Assembly: GCA_963930655.1 (NCBI GenBank)
Contig: OZ005619.1
Span: 7,050,501 to 7,114,500 of the forward strand
DNA length: 64,000 nucleotides
Direction of reading: 5' to 3'
Source of the DNA: Myrica gale
Taxonomy: Eukaryota; Streptophyta; Magnoliopsida; Fagales; Myricaceae
Shown here: positions 44,395 through 55,919 of the stretch, in pieces
How positions within the stretch are numbered: the stretch's first letter is position 1
How the letters are laid out: every line of letters starts with the position of its first letter
Notes under the pieces: model-generated
What the model saw: only the letters and a program-made list of their open reading frames with translations
Database searches by the model: none
Told to the model about the DNA's origin: nothing
Made by a program: the position numbers and the translations under genes

Positions 44395-46850
44395 CAGGAA
44401 CGACAAAACCGTCCGGACTGGTCACAACCACGTTCAGACGACACACAATGAGTGACGATAAAAATCGTCACAAAAACAAAAGAACTTCCGGACGAACAAG
44501 AAAACCGTTCGGACACGCTGCAGGGTGACAAATTCCAAATCGTCGTAACTGAGTGACAATTAGAATCATCACAATTTTTACAATACACTCCAGACTATTT
44601 TTATAGAACGTCCGAACGGACATTACCTAATGAATAATAATTGTCACGATAGACTGACAAATTAAAAATCATCATGAACACTCTATTTAGTCCGGACGTT
44701 ATCAACTGCGTTCCAATGGAAAAAATACCCTAGTTCTGATAGTAAAAAAAAGGTGCGCACAATTATAAATGCTTCTTCCGCGAATTGTGTGGTTCCACGT
44801 TGTAAAACTTCAGACACTTGACATCAATACCGTCCGAACCAAGGAATAACGTCCGGACCGTATAAGTTCTAGAACCTTTCTAATCGAGCATATTTAATGA
44901 CTTTAAATTTAATAAAGACACGTGTTAATATAGCCTTTGAGAAGAGTTTAAACGCTAATCAAACACGTTCGGATGGATACTGGGCACATTAAAACCGCCA
45001 GACTTTGTCAAAATCACAAACTCACTCACTGCTCTCAAACGTTTTCACTATCCATTTAAGATCTCTCAAGGAACTTCAGGTAAAACTTCCTTCATAAATT
45101 TCATGTATTTCGATTAAATACCGTCCATTGTTTAGTTTCTTGTGTTATTTGTGTCTATGAAATTACTCTGTTTTGCTGGTGTTCATCCAAACACGTTTGG
45201 AAGTCTTTTTACACCATCCGGACGTTTAATGAAACGTCAGGATGGTCATTGTAAGTTCGGACGATTTTTGTTAGGTTCGGACATCCTAAAATTTAAACGA
45301 CGCAGTTTGACGTTCGTGCGAACGATTTATGCTCATGTTTAGACGGTTTTTGTTAGGTTGACCATGGAATGCTCTGGAGAAGTATCACCAATATCGGGGG
45401 ACAAACAGAGTGACCAGCCTGGGCAAAAGCCTATTTAGTGGAGTTAACGAGACTATTCGGGTAATAGTGCAGCCGACACATTCGTTGTGCTTGGAGCTCC
45501 AATTCCGCTTGACCGGTCTGAAGACCAAACTTGCTCTAACGGATAGGGCTATAACGGAAAAGCTGAATATTATGCAAATGGAACTAATAAGTATGAGAGA
45601 ACGTTTGTCTCATTTGTCACAGTCTGTCTATATCATTCCGGTATAGCTGTAGACACTCGTCAGACGGGTGGATAATATGGAGGAGCATTTGGCGCATGTT
45701 CGTGATGCCCTCAGACAAGATTTGGACGAGCCAGTCGCAACTCGTGATTTGGACTAGTCTTCTGTTTATGCTTTATCACTATTATTTATTTATCGTTTGA
45801 AGGACCATTTTCGGCTTGTACTAGACATTATTTTTGTTTTTCGTTCAGTATTTGGATTATTTTTGATATTTTATATTAATTATGTTTTTTCAAAATTGTC
45901 CAAAACCGTTTGGACGTTAATGTAAGGTCGAATGGTGTCGTATTATATAAAACACACCGTCCGAACACTTCTTTATACGGTCGGGACACCTGATATTCAA
46001 AAAACCGTGCGAACGCGAGTTTACTAATGTGCGAAAGTGATTTGTTTATTATCATACGCTATCGTCTTTTTATTTCCTAAACGATCTTGTGTGATGTAAG
46101 GTAGTTTTCGGACGATATTGGACCGTCCGAATGTCTATGTTAATGAGAATACGATGTCGTTTGAGTATTACAAAAACAATATGTTAAACTGTAAGAGGGA
46201 GTTTGGACGGTTACATCGTGGTGCGAACGTATATGAAATTTGGCGGCATGAATTCCCCTGAAAACTAATACACGTATGCGTCCAAACTTCTTGTGCTGTG
46301 TCCGAATGATATTCAAGTGTATGAAAGTTACAGATTCACAGACAGTGGAGGAAGAACAGGAAAAAAAGTAAACGAGAGATTTGAGCACGAGGAGAAGAGG
46401 AGAGCTGATTTTGGGCGTCCAATTTCATTGAAAAGGGTGTGAAAGGAGCATCTCTTTTAGAATTTGAAATTGGATTGCATTTGAGTTGAGTGGTTTTTAA
46501 ATTGAATTGTTCTAAGATGAAAAACATGTCTTTTAATATATGAAAGTATGTGTTTTTCGAAATTTTAGGGTCTAAAATGATAGTAATGGAGTTTGCGGTT
46601 GGTTGTGATGTGTTTATATTGAAATGTTTGTGATTTGGGTTGATTTTGATAAGCTTTTACGCTGAAAATAGAGTCTGTGTGTCGAAAAACTGTCTTGTTT
46701 AACAATCACAGTCCGGACGGTTGATGTACCGTCCGCACTCTATTTTTCGTTTGGACTATTTGCAAAACGCGTCCGAACGTTTATATGTATGGTTCAGATG
46801 ATTATCTTACTTCCGAACGGTATATGTTGTTATGTCATGCATTCATTTAG
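44395..46850. repeat. CACTA left subterminal palindrome region (CGTYCGRACG)
   Basis: Many copies of CGTCCGAACG, CGTTCGGACG and half-sites such as GTTCGGACG occur in both orientations, together with GTGACAAA/GTCACC words near the end. CACTA transposase accessory proteins bind subterminal repeats (family knowledge). Here they extend about 2.5 kb inward, beyond the usual few hundred bases, and surround the ORF at 45411. Confidence 0.7.
45411..45757 (+). pseudogene. CACTA-borne coiled-coil ORF
   Basis: Reads MTSLGKSLFSGVNETIRV, then LKTKLALTDRAITEKLNIMQ and MELISMRERLSHLSQ; after one in-frame TAG (about 45646) it continues VRRVDNMEEHLAHVRDALRQ to DLD-stop. Heptad-like spacing suggests a coiled coil. 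Not recognised as a known family; presumably an accessory ORF. Confidence 0.4.
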
Positions 46851-47965
46851 TAGCCTTAGACCCCGTTTAAGAATTAGACGAAGTTCGGATAACGAACTGG
46901 ATGTAATTCTTGAATTGTTCACGTTATGGACAGTTTGAGTTTACAATATGCGTAATGTGCGTAATTGTATCTGCTATTTTGACAGATGTGTTTAAAAATT
47001 TCGATGCAAACCTCCTTTTGTCCTTCGGATACACATTTAGCATTGAGCTTACATTTTTTTCTTAAATGGTGGGTGTTTAGGCTCAACATTGTAGGCGTGT
47101 ATTTGGGGACTAAGAAGAAATGTTGTCGAAATTTGGTTACAGGACGATGTTATGCCAGCGGGAGGGAAACGACTTCGATGTGATTCATCAGTTCGAACTG
47201 AGAGTAGTCCGAGTACCCTAGCAGTGTCAGGTCCTTCGCTTAGGAGTAGGAATGAATTACCGTCCCCAACCACAGCCAGTCTAGTAGGCACCCAGAGTAG
47301 TTGTGTGTGTAAGTATTTTACCCTATCAATCTTTATTAAATGTTATGACTTTTAAATTTCTATGCTTAACTGAATATTAAATTAATTGTTATTCATTTTT
47401 AGCGACATCCGGAATCAGACACGTTCGAGGTAGTACGCGCGGGATTGCTTTACTCAAGGCTCGCACTGGAGGAAAGCTGACCTTCTATATCCCTGATGGA
47501 CGTACGGGCGGTGATGACAAGGCGTCCTCAATGCTCTCAAGTCATATTGGTGCGCTCGTTCGACAACATGTCCCATTTGAGACGAGTAAGTTGAATGAGG
47601 TCCCTGACGAGGTTAAATCGTATGTGATGAACCGAGTGTTGGTAAGTATAATTTATTAAATTTTAATTGTTGAAACGTTTTTTAAGTTTCTAACTGTTTT
47701 ATATGTTAAGGATGACTTCCAACTAGATTACGACCGAGCCGAGAATCGCATCACTGTGACATCTACGATGAACACAGCGTACAGGACGGACAATAATAGA
47801 ATGTTCCAGCATTACTAGGTGTTCAATTCCAAAGAAGAGGCGTTAGAGCACCCGTATACCGATATGAACAAGGAAGAATGGACTCGCGTTTATGATTTAT
47901 TCGCGAGCGAGGAATTTCATGTTAAACATTTTTATTCCGATCTGAACGTTTATTTTAGCCATATG

Positions 47966-49244
47966 CGTAAATCCAAGTTTAAAGGATTAAGGCAACCCAA
48001 GAGGGGGTGAATTGGTTTTCTAAAAAATTTCGATATTATCCCCCAAAGACGTGTTTGCAAAGTAAAACATAATTTAGCACAAGTATATAATATGTATTAA
48101 GAGTAAATATGTGCTAAAAGTAAAGATAAGGGTAAAAGAAGCAAACACTCGGTTTTTAGGTGGTTCGGCAAACTCACCTACATTCACCCCTCAAACTCCT
48201 TCACCAAGCCTTGAGGTTTTCCACTATTCTCCAATAGCTTTACATTCTAGCTTCCGGGTGCTAGAGAACCGTACAAGTGTTTTCTCCATGGCTCAACACT
48301 CAAATCCACTCAAGTGGTTTTTCTAGCTCACCACTCACTACCTCACCAAGCTTGAGATATACACTCTCAAAGCTTCTTCTTTAGTGAACAACCTCGCTAA
48401 AGGAAACAACTCTCTAGATAGGAAGATTGAAGAACAAAAACTCTCTTGAAGAATCGATATGAAAGCGGAAATCACTATCTCTTTATTCACACAAAGACAA
48501 GGATATGAAAATGTGTTTTGTGTGAATGATATGAGAAATATGGAAATGGAAGGGTTAGAATATTTCTCAAGTAGTAGAAATGATATGCAGTCATTGGTTA
48601 TTCATTTTTGACAAAATGAAGGTGTGTTTATAGGCCACATATGAAAACTAGCCGTTTATAGCTGTTGGGAATTGTCTGTTAAAACGAGTCGGTCGACCGC
48701 TACATGAACCGGTCGATCGCTTCAAGTTACCGTTATCTGACGGTCATATTGTCAGAAGCTTCAAGGCTCTTTTGTCAAAACCAACCAGTCGACCGCTATA
48801 CCAAGCGGTCAAAGTACCGGTCGACCTCTTCAACTTAAGCACATAGTCCGGTTCTTTTAAAATCTAGTTTTGACAACTTTTAAATACCCAATTTATAATA
48901 CTTACTTCCCATAAGTATAAAAAAAGGTTTGAGCATTTGTTTGGGTTGTTTTGAAACCTTTAAAAATGTTTTAATCTTTCAAACAAAACTTAAAATGGTT
49001 TATGCACGTTTTGAAAGATATGCAAGTGTGTGATTCAAATCCTTGTCAAAAGTGAAATAAAGGTTAAAAAGATTATACCCTAAGGTCTTGAATCTTCACT
49101 TTGAGCTCCTTGCATCTTCTTGTTCTTCTTTCTTCAAGTCTTTGGCTCTTTTATCAAGTCGTCTTTGTCTTTGAAAATGTCCATTTATAAACAGGATCCA
49201 TTTATTGAAATCATCAAAATCTCGATTGTGCACAAAAGTCAACA
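47966..49244 (-). mobile_element. SIRE-like solo LTR inside the CACTA gene
   Basis: Starts near AAGGATTAAGGCAACCCAAG (about 47985) and ends CACAAAAGTCAACA at 49244, with GGTCGACC palindromes at 48690-48830. ATATG at 47961-47965 and 49245-49249 is the likely target duplication, but the left LTR terminus does not begin with TG, so the left edge is uncertain by about 15 bp. No internal domain. Confidence 0.75.
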
Positions 49245-49637
49245 ATATGCTTAATTGTGGTAACAATTGTAAATATACAATGCAGAGGAGGAGTGCAATC
49301 AACAAAGAGAATAGAGCTAAGTTGAAGATTGTACACACATCGGGAGCGATGTCCTTCCAAAGCGCTAGAGCGTTGTTAGTAAGTAGTAAATTTACATTTT
49401 TTATTTATTATTTAAATAAATGACTTAGGTATTTTAATATGCATGTTCTATATTTCTTTTGGTGTACAGAAAAATCCAGAATCTGATGAAATTAGTCCTT
49501 CGTTGCTTTATAAAATGACGCATACTACTAAGGATGACAAGTGGACTTCAAAAGATGCATGAGAAAATTTTGTAAGTTGTAACGTTAGTTTTAATGATGC
49601 ATTCGTATGCGTTTATGTTTCATATGTATTATTTTTA

Positions 49638-50075
49638 GGGAAAAATACTGAAACAGTCTCTGTGGTTTCACGTTTTGACAAAATAGTCCCTGTGGTTTCA
49701 AGTTGAACGCGTTAGTCCCTGTGGTCAGCAAGTTGTTGTAATGCAGTCCCTCCGTCAACCCACTTAACGGTCAAAGCTATCGGGAGGACCTTTTTGTTAC
49801 ATGATGCATACCTCAGGGACCAATTTGTCAAAAGGTGATACCACAGGGACCTACAAATTAGTCCCTGCATTTTGATAAATTGGTCCCTGAGGTATGCATC
49901 ATGTAACAAAAAGGTCTCCCGGTAGATTTGACCGTTAGGTGGGTTGACAAAAATCTAACGGGAGGACTTTTTTGTTACATGATGCTTACCCCAGGGACTA
50001 ATGTGTTCAAGTTGAAACCACATGGACCAATTTGTCAAAACGTGAAACCACAGGGACTGTTTATCTACTTTACCC
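49638..50075. mobile_element. Mutator-type MITE, 438 bp, in the CACTA gene intron
   Basis: Starts GGGAAAAATACTGAAACAGTC and ends GACTGTTTATCTACTTTACCC; inside, CTGTGGTTTCACGTTTTGAC is inverted at both ends and repeated internally. A perfect 9-bp target duplication TTATTTTTA lies at 49629-49637 and 50076-50084. Non-coding. Confidence 0.9.
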
Positions 50076-50784
50076 TTATTTTTATTTTCTTTTCTAATTT
50101 GTAGGAAAAAATGGAGGCGTTAGAGTTGCAGAACAAGTCAAAGGGAAAGTTGTACACCAAAGTGGAGATCTTCACTGAGGTGTTGGGGACAAAAGCGGGT
50201 TACGTTTGAGGTTTAGGTCTATCAGTACGGTCTATTGGATCATATTTATCAGCATCATCAGTTGATTTGTCTCGGAGATTGGAAGATGTCAGATTATAGA
50301 TTGAGGAGACGAGGGTTAGACAGTTGGAATGTGGAGCGCTTCTGGTCAACCGGTCAGATATGAAGCAGACGATGTGAGAGCATCTGCAGATGATGGAGGA
50401 GCAACAACGGAAGAAAGACGAAGAGCTGATGAAGATAATGGCGGAGCAGCAATGGAAAAAAGACGAAGAACACTAGAAGATGATGTAGGAGCAGCAAAGG
50501 AACCTAGTGGAACAACAAGAACGGAGGATGCAACTAATGGCAGAGCAGATGCGTGAGCAGCTGATGGAGCAGATCAGACAGATGCAATCTCGTTCGACAC
50601 CCAAATGTAAATTTTGGTAGATTTATGTATTTTTACTATTTTGTCAGTACTTATCGATTATGTATTTTATTTACTTTTAATAACTATTGCATATTTCTAG
50701 ATATTTTATTATATTATGATATGTGAATATCTTTATATTTATATTGTTTCTAAAATTTTAATTAAATTAATTCAAATATATAGA

Positions 50785-51335
50785 AAACCGTTCGAACGGT
50801 GTTTAAATGTCGTTCGCACGACTCTTTTTCATTGCTAGCGTGCACGCATACCTATACGTCCGCACACTTTGCTTTAAATTTGTTAGTACGAACGGTGTCT
50901 ATCGCGTCCACAATGTCTTTAAATAAGAAACCGTGCACACGATACACAAAGACGTTCGAACGTGTTCAACGTACAACGCGTCCGAACTGTATACGTAACA
51001 GTTCGAACAGGGTTTTCAAATGGCAAAAAATATTTTCGTCATAAAGAAACAACAGTGCGGACATCTTCAAAAATGCGTCCGTACATATTTACATAATTGT
51101 TCGGACGTTGATATACAACGGTGCGAACGTTTATTCCGTAACTAAATGTATTTCGTCACATTGGACTAATAGTTCGCATGAGCTGTGCAAACGTATAGAG
51201 AGAACGTTCGCACACCTCAAGTGAACGGACAGACCGTACTGGGCATGACGATTTTCAATTTCGTCAGTATGGCACCAAACCGTTCGAACGGTTTTATAAA
51301 CCGTCTGAACGGTTCTGAGTGACAACACGAAAATC
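50785..51335. repeat. CACTA right subterminal palindrome region
   Basis: CGTTCGAACG, CGTCCGAACT, GTTCGGACG and similar motifs, at least twelve in about 550 bp, in both orientations, mirroring the left end. A CGTCACCCAAA/TTTGGGTGACAAA region separates them from the terminus. Confidence 0.75.
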
Positions 51336-51664
51336 GTCACCTAAAACATTGGCAGACAGGCTTTATGTGACAACCAGTTTTGTCACCCAAAACCTTAGCT
51401 GACGAAATTAGTACTTTGGGTGACAAATTTTTTTGTCACCCAAAGTATTTTCTCTTGTAGTGCTTGTTCATTTATTTCAGATGAACGGACAAGATATAAA
51501 GAACTGTATCTCCTGTGCGCAATACGTTTGAAATTGCAAGGATCTGGATCCGATGAGAACATGACAAAATGAAAAGTAATCATCTTTTGACGGTTGACCG
51601 TTGTCCCCTTAGCCTGTATTCTTATAAAACATCACATTTCATATAGATTTCTCTGAACAATAAG

Positions 51665-51892
51665 GATGAAAATCTTCTGGAGTAGACGATAGCGATTGGA
51701 TTATATGGGCCTCAATTATAGATATTTCAGGGATCACCTATAGCACTGGTGTGATTAACAGAAGGATTACATCCTTGCAAATTTCACCAACAGATATCTC
51801 CATATTTTGCACAATTATCACAAACTGATGACAGTTTATATTGTCCGTGTTACTTGGCAATTACTCCAAACAACTGAAAGGTGCGCAAGTAA
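51665..51892 (+). repeat. Dispersed copy of histidyl-tRNA synthetase intron 2 sequence
   Basis: Matches plus-strand 32855-33093, within intron 2 of the synthetase gene, from AAATCTTCTGGA through GATATCTCCA and TTGGCAATTACTCCA to CAACTG..AGGTGC, with scattered substitutions. Both lie in the same orientation 18.8 kb apart. It is either a segmental duplicate or two copies of an unnamed short repeat. Confidence 0.75.
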
Positions 51893-51915
51893 AATAAAAT
51901 AGAATTTTGGAGAAA

Positions 51916-52200
51916 AGTCATTATGCCTCTTAAATTACGGGGTCACTGTCACTTTTGGAGTCCAAACTACAAAGTGTGTCATATTGAGCCTTTGAACTAT
52001 CACAATTCATTATTTGGCACCCTAAAAAAATTGACAAGTCAAAATAGTACCATATGTACTATAAATGAGCAATGTGGCATAGTTTTGATGGTAGGATCTT
52101 ATTTGAGGGCATATATTGATGAATTTTGGTAGTTCGAGAGCTCAATATAGAGAACTTGACAGTTTGGACCCCAAAATGACATTGAATATTCCATAGTTTG
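51916..52200. mobile_element. MITE-like inverted-repeat element
   Basis: The left arm (TTTTGGAGTCCAAACTACAAA, ATTGAGCCTTTGAACTATCA) is inverted on the right (TGATGAATTTTGGTAGTTCGAGAGCTCAAT, GTTTGGACCCCAAAATGACA). The target site was not resolved. Confidence 0.6.
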
Positions 52201-52650
52201 AAGATGGAAAGTGAAGTTTTCCTTAAAAGATTTCTCTCCCCTTTCTTCAGAAATTCTAAAAAGAAGTTTAAAAACTATAGATAATATATCAATCTTTTTA
52301 CGTGTTAGAACTTATTGAAAGAATGACAGAATGGTTATGTTCATTGATGATGTAACAACTTTGTTACAATCTAATATCAAATTGAGAATTTTGATAGTTC
52401 AAGGGCTCAATATTGTTAACTTGATAGTTCGGGACCCCAAAATGACATTGAACTCGTAGTTTGAAGATGGAAAGTGAAGTTTTCCTTAAATAATTTCTCT
52501 CTCCTTTCTTCATAAATTCTCCAAAGAAGTTTAAAAACTATAGATAATATATAAATCTTTTTACGTGTAACAACTTATTGAGATAATGAGGGAATGGTTA
52601 TGTTCATTGAAGATGAAGCAACTTTGTTGCAGTCTAATACCAAATTGAGA
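52120..52650. repeat. 264-bp direct tandem duplication
   Basis: Two units, 52120-52383 and 52384-52650. Each runs from a GAATTTTG.TAGTTC..GGCTCAAT block through GATGGAAAGTGAAGTTTTCC and AAAACTATAGATAATATAT to CAACTTTGTTRCARTCTAAT. They differ by roughly one base in ten. The unit boundary falls inside the right arm of the preceding MITE. Confidence 0.8.
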
Positions 52651-52666
52651 ATTTTGTTTGTAAATT

Positions 52667-53190
52667 TAAGGTGAAATTGCACCCAAGGCCCCTAAGGTAT
52701 TTGAAAGTTGTAATTAGATCCCTGAGGTAACAAATTAGTCATTTAGCTTCCTGAGGTAATGATTTCGGAAAAAAGAGGCCCATCCGTCTACTTTCGTCCT
52801 CCTATGTTAACTATAAATGCTAACATGTGGAGATTCTACTGAGTTTGAGATTTTGGGAGGAGAATGTGGGAGGTGGTTTGCGGAGATGGATAGGGAGAAA
52901 AACTTAGTTTTTTTTTGTGTTTTGTAAGCTTAGATGATGTGGGAATGTGTGGTGTGAGTTGCTAATTAGACCGGTGTTGATGTGGCATTTGTGGGCTGAC
53001 ACGTTTAAATTGGGCACGTGACACAATTTGATTGGATTGACATTGCATTAATTTGACATGTCTGCATTTAATATTAACGACGTGGTACGAAGGTCGACGA
53101 AAGGGCCTCATCATTACCTCAGAGAGCTAAATGGTCGGGATCCAATTATAACTTTCGAATACCTCAGAGGTCGTGGGTATAATTTCGCCT
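52667..53190. mobile_element. MITE-like element, about 520 bp
   Basis: Left end AAGGTGAAATTGCACCCAAGG ... CCTAAGGTATTTGAAAGTTG; right end, inverted, GAGGCGAAATTATACCCACG ... CTGAGGTATTCGAAAGTTATA. The interior contains AAATGGTC / GTCATTTAGC inverted blocks. No matching target duplication was seen. Confidence 0.65.
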
Positions 53191-53224
53191 CAAGTTAAGT
53201 TGATGTTGAGATTTTTACATACAT

Positions 53225-53335
53225 CCCAAGCCCAAACCCAAGTTCAGTCCACAAATACAACCCAAGTCCAAGCCCAAGCCCAAGCCCAAAGCCCAATCCA
53301 TACATACAGCCCAAGCCCAAGCCCAAGTCGAAGAC
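53225..53335. repeat. CCCAAG-type hexamer repeat
   Basis: Irregular tandem AAGCCC/AAGTCC units. Low-complexity; no coding claim. Confidence 0.7.
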
Positions 53336-54810
53336 CAAAGCCTAGTGATCTAGTCCATACCAAAAGAATAGGAGATGACTAGTGAGCACTATCTCAGCCT
53401 CTCACATTTCTTAGACCCTCGAAGCCAACCACCGCCACAGCCTTTCCCTGCCACCGCCTCTTTTAATCTTCTCTGGTGCGTTTTCCCCTTCTTCTTCTTC
53501 TTTTGGTAAATTTTGTATCTTCGCAGTCTCTCTTTTTTCTTCCAGAACCGTAGGAACCCTGCTAAAGAAAGAAGCTCTCCCTTCTCTCTTCTAACTCTAT
53601 TTTTCTTCGAACTTTTGATCTTACATTAAATTTTCTATCTCCTTAAGAAAGCTATTTAGCAAAGTTCTTCAAGAAAAGATCTTGATTTTTAAATTCCTAA
53701 GCTTCTTTTTTTCTGCAAGGCTAAAGAAACTCACATAAAAGTAATTGCTATTCAAAAGGACATCTACATTGAACCCCACTCAAATATTATATTATTTAAC
53801 ATGACCACCTAATCGACCTCATTTTCTTTTTTCCCGTTTCAGCTTAAGAAAAAGTCCGAAAACTACCCGGTTCTTTTAAAATCAAGGAAAATTGTCAATT
53901 TAATTCATAAGTTTATACCAGTTTTTCAGTTCCTTTGAATTCAAACTTTCAATATAAATCATTTATATTTTATACTTTTGACATAAAAGTCCTCTTATCA
54001 CTTCCGTCCATCAGCTTAACGGAAGCCTAAAACACGTCTGCATCATGTCATTTTTTTCTCAAACGACGTCGTCCAACTATAAACCCAAAGAAAAACAGAA
54101 TCGCGTCGTCAACTTTTTTTCTTTTACACAACCCCTACGCGAAGCTAACTTTATTCCAGTGCCTCTGAAGATTCCATTAGGATCTCTACAGATAGATTAA
54201 TGTTGTTACTGCCTGTCATATGGAAAATCAAGAAGCTGTTGAACATCGGGTCCAAAAAGCATTTTGAGAATTACAAAGTTTGAGAATTTGCCAGGAAACT
54301 TGTAAGAGAGAAGAAGCAAGAGCTCAACGAAAGTCCTCGCTGAAGGTTTCATATCCATGCAAGTTGCCCTTATCCTATCCAAAGTAGGTATCGTTTCTAT
54401 TGTTTTTTATCCCTGTTTTCCCAACAGCGGTATCATAGGTGTGTTTAGAAATCACAGAGCCAAATTCTGGCGAGAAAGTAGAAAGTTTGGTCCGGTGTTC
54501 AAACATCAAAGTGCACAAAATCCCTTTTTGAGCCCTCCACCGTTTTGAGCTCGTCGAGACGGTCACAATGGTGAAAACAGAGGTAAAAAAAACTCCACTA
54601 GAGTAAGCCACACGCTCCATCACTCTCTCTCACGCGCCACCACCCACCTGCAACACTCCGGCCACTCTCTAGCTACGCGCCAGTCAATTTTCTGGAGGTT
54701 GAATACGACCACATCAGCTGCAACGTATTGCCACATCATCTGCCATGTTATCGATGAGCCCAACAATGCCACGTGAACAGGTGGTCCCACAGTGCCACAT
54801 CAGTTAACTC
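53336..54810. other. Spacer, no gene recognised
   Basis: Pyrimidine-rich stretches at 53400-53720, then mixed sequence. I see no convincing domain in any frame. TGTTAGCATATTCCG at 54811 could start a small copia LTR but has no matching partner. Confidence 0.45.
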
Positions 54811-55003
54811 TGTTAGCATATTCCGTCGGTACAGAAGAATATTTCGTTATCTTAAACGGAATATTCCGGAAGAATATTCTCTATCGAGTCAACTCGGCCA
54901 GATTCTCAAGGCCAACCAAGACCGGTTCCCAAGGTTTTACGGCCTTCCAGACTCAACGGCAGTGTCTTAGAATCTAGGAACACGTTTTAAGGAATTCGAG
55001 ATC

Positions 55004-55919
55004 CGATGTCAAATTGGACTGCACAAACCGTGATCCCAAAGCTCTCGAAGGACAGCTACTACATTTGGTGTATCCAGATGAGAGCTCTACTAGGTACTCA
55101 AGATGTCATGGACATTGTGGAAGATGGGTACCAAGATGTCTCCTCCAAAGAAGCCAAAGCATCGACACCAGATGCTCAAAAAACAATCCTCAAAGTTGAT
55201 CGAAGAAGGATTGCAAGGCGAAATCCATCATATACCAAGGACTAGATGAGGCCACATTCGAAATAATAGCTTCCGCAAAGACATCCAAGGAGATATGGGA
55301 CACCCTATAGAAAACCTATAAGAGTGCTGTAAAAGTCAAGAGAATTCGTCTCCAAACTCTATGATGTGAATTTGAAACTTTACATATGAACTCTATTGAA
55401 TTCATTGCTGATTACTATACACGAGTCATGGTGGTTGTCAATCAGCTAAGGAGGAATGGTGAAGTTCTCACAGATATGAGAATTTGTGAGAAAATTTTTT
55501 TATCTTTGGATCCAAAATTTGACTATACAATCGTGGCTTTGGAAGAAACTAAAGATCTGGAGACCATGTCTGTAGAAGACCTTGTGGGTTCTTTACAAGC
55601 ACATGAGCAGAACAAGGAAGAGGATGCGGGTCCTTTGTGCAGGCCCTACAAACAAGGATGTCCCTCAATACAGAAAAACTTGAACATGCGGGGACTTCAC
55701 AACAAGGAAGAGGACGAGGTCAAGGACCTCATGGAAGAAACTCTGGAAACTATGAGCCTAGAGGTGGTGGCAGAGGCGGAAGAGGATCTCCTAGAGGAGG
55801 ACGTGGACAATAGAGTCTCAGTCCGAGGGAGAGGTAATGTATTGATCAAGAGAAAAGATGGAGATCATGCTTTCGCCTCCAATGTCTACTATGTGCCAGA
55901 CATGAAGACGAAATATTGA
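55004..55919 (+). pseudogene. Ty1-copia element 3, gag
   Basis: MSNWTAQTVIPKLSKDSYYIW and MRALLGTQDVMDIVEDGYQD begin a gag of the DUF4219/UBN2 type. After frameshifts (55245-55386) it continues FIADYYTRVMVVVNQLRRNGE, KIFLSLDPKFDYTIVALEE, MSVEDLVGSLQAHE. The zinc-knuckle and most of the protease are deleted: HAFASNVYYVPDMK, normally just after the protease core, follows within about 60 residues. Part of one decayed polyprotein running to 58792. Confidence 0.78.

Larger units (their letters stand above)
47152..50620 (+). pseudogene. CACTA TNPA-like / plant Transposase_24-type gene, interrupted
   Basis: Exons by eye: 47152-47310; 47403-47641 (HVRGSTRGIALLKARTGGKL, then HIGALVRQHVPF); 47711-47965 (DDFQLDYDRAENR, NKEEWTRVYDLFASEEFH); 49250-49378 (RRSAINKENRAKLKIVHTSG); 49470-49571; 50105-50620 (charged EEQQRKKDEELMKIMAEQQ coiled coil). 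The EW...F.S.EF and NK.NR.K...HTSG blocks are those of plant Transposase_24 proteins, which bind element ends rather than cut DNA. In-frame stops at 47818, 49560 and several in the last exon, plus a SIRE LTR in exon 3, inactivate it. A Mutator MITE sits in the last intron. Confidence 0.65.
44284..51462 (+). mobile_element. CACTA (En/Spm) transposon, 7.2 kb, no TNPD transposase seen
   Basis: Left end CACTACAAGAAA at 44284; right end TTTCTCTTGTAGTG at 51462, giving CACTACAAGA termini. The next inward bases on both sides carry TTTGGGTGTC / TTTGGGTGAC blocks. Flanking trinucleotides CTC and CTT are compatible with a diverged 3-bp duplication. It contains palindromic subterminal repeats, a coiled-coil ORF and a TNPA/Transposase_24-type gene. 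No TNPD (DDE catalytic) coding region is visible, so it is non-autonomous. A SIRE LTR and a Mutator MITE inserted later. Confidence 0.85.

Noticed and set aside
50329..50556. 75-codon frame with charged Glu/Arg/Asp repeats
   Set aside because: Shadow frame of the EEQQRKKDEEL coiled-coil exon of the CACTA gene.
54811..54970. 5' LTR of copia element 3
   Set aside because: TGTTAGCATATTCCG is LTR-like, but no matching 3' copy or primer-binding site was found.
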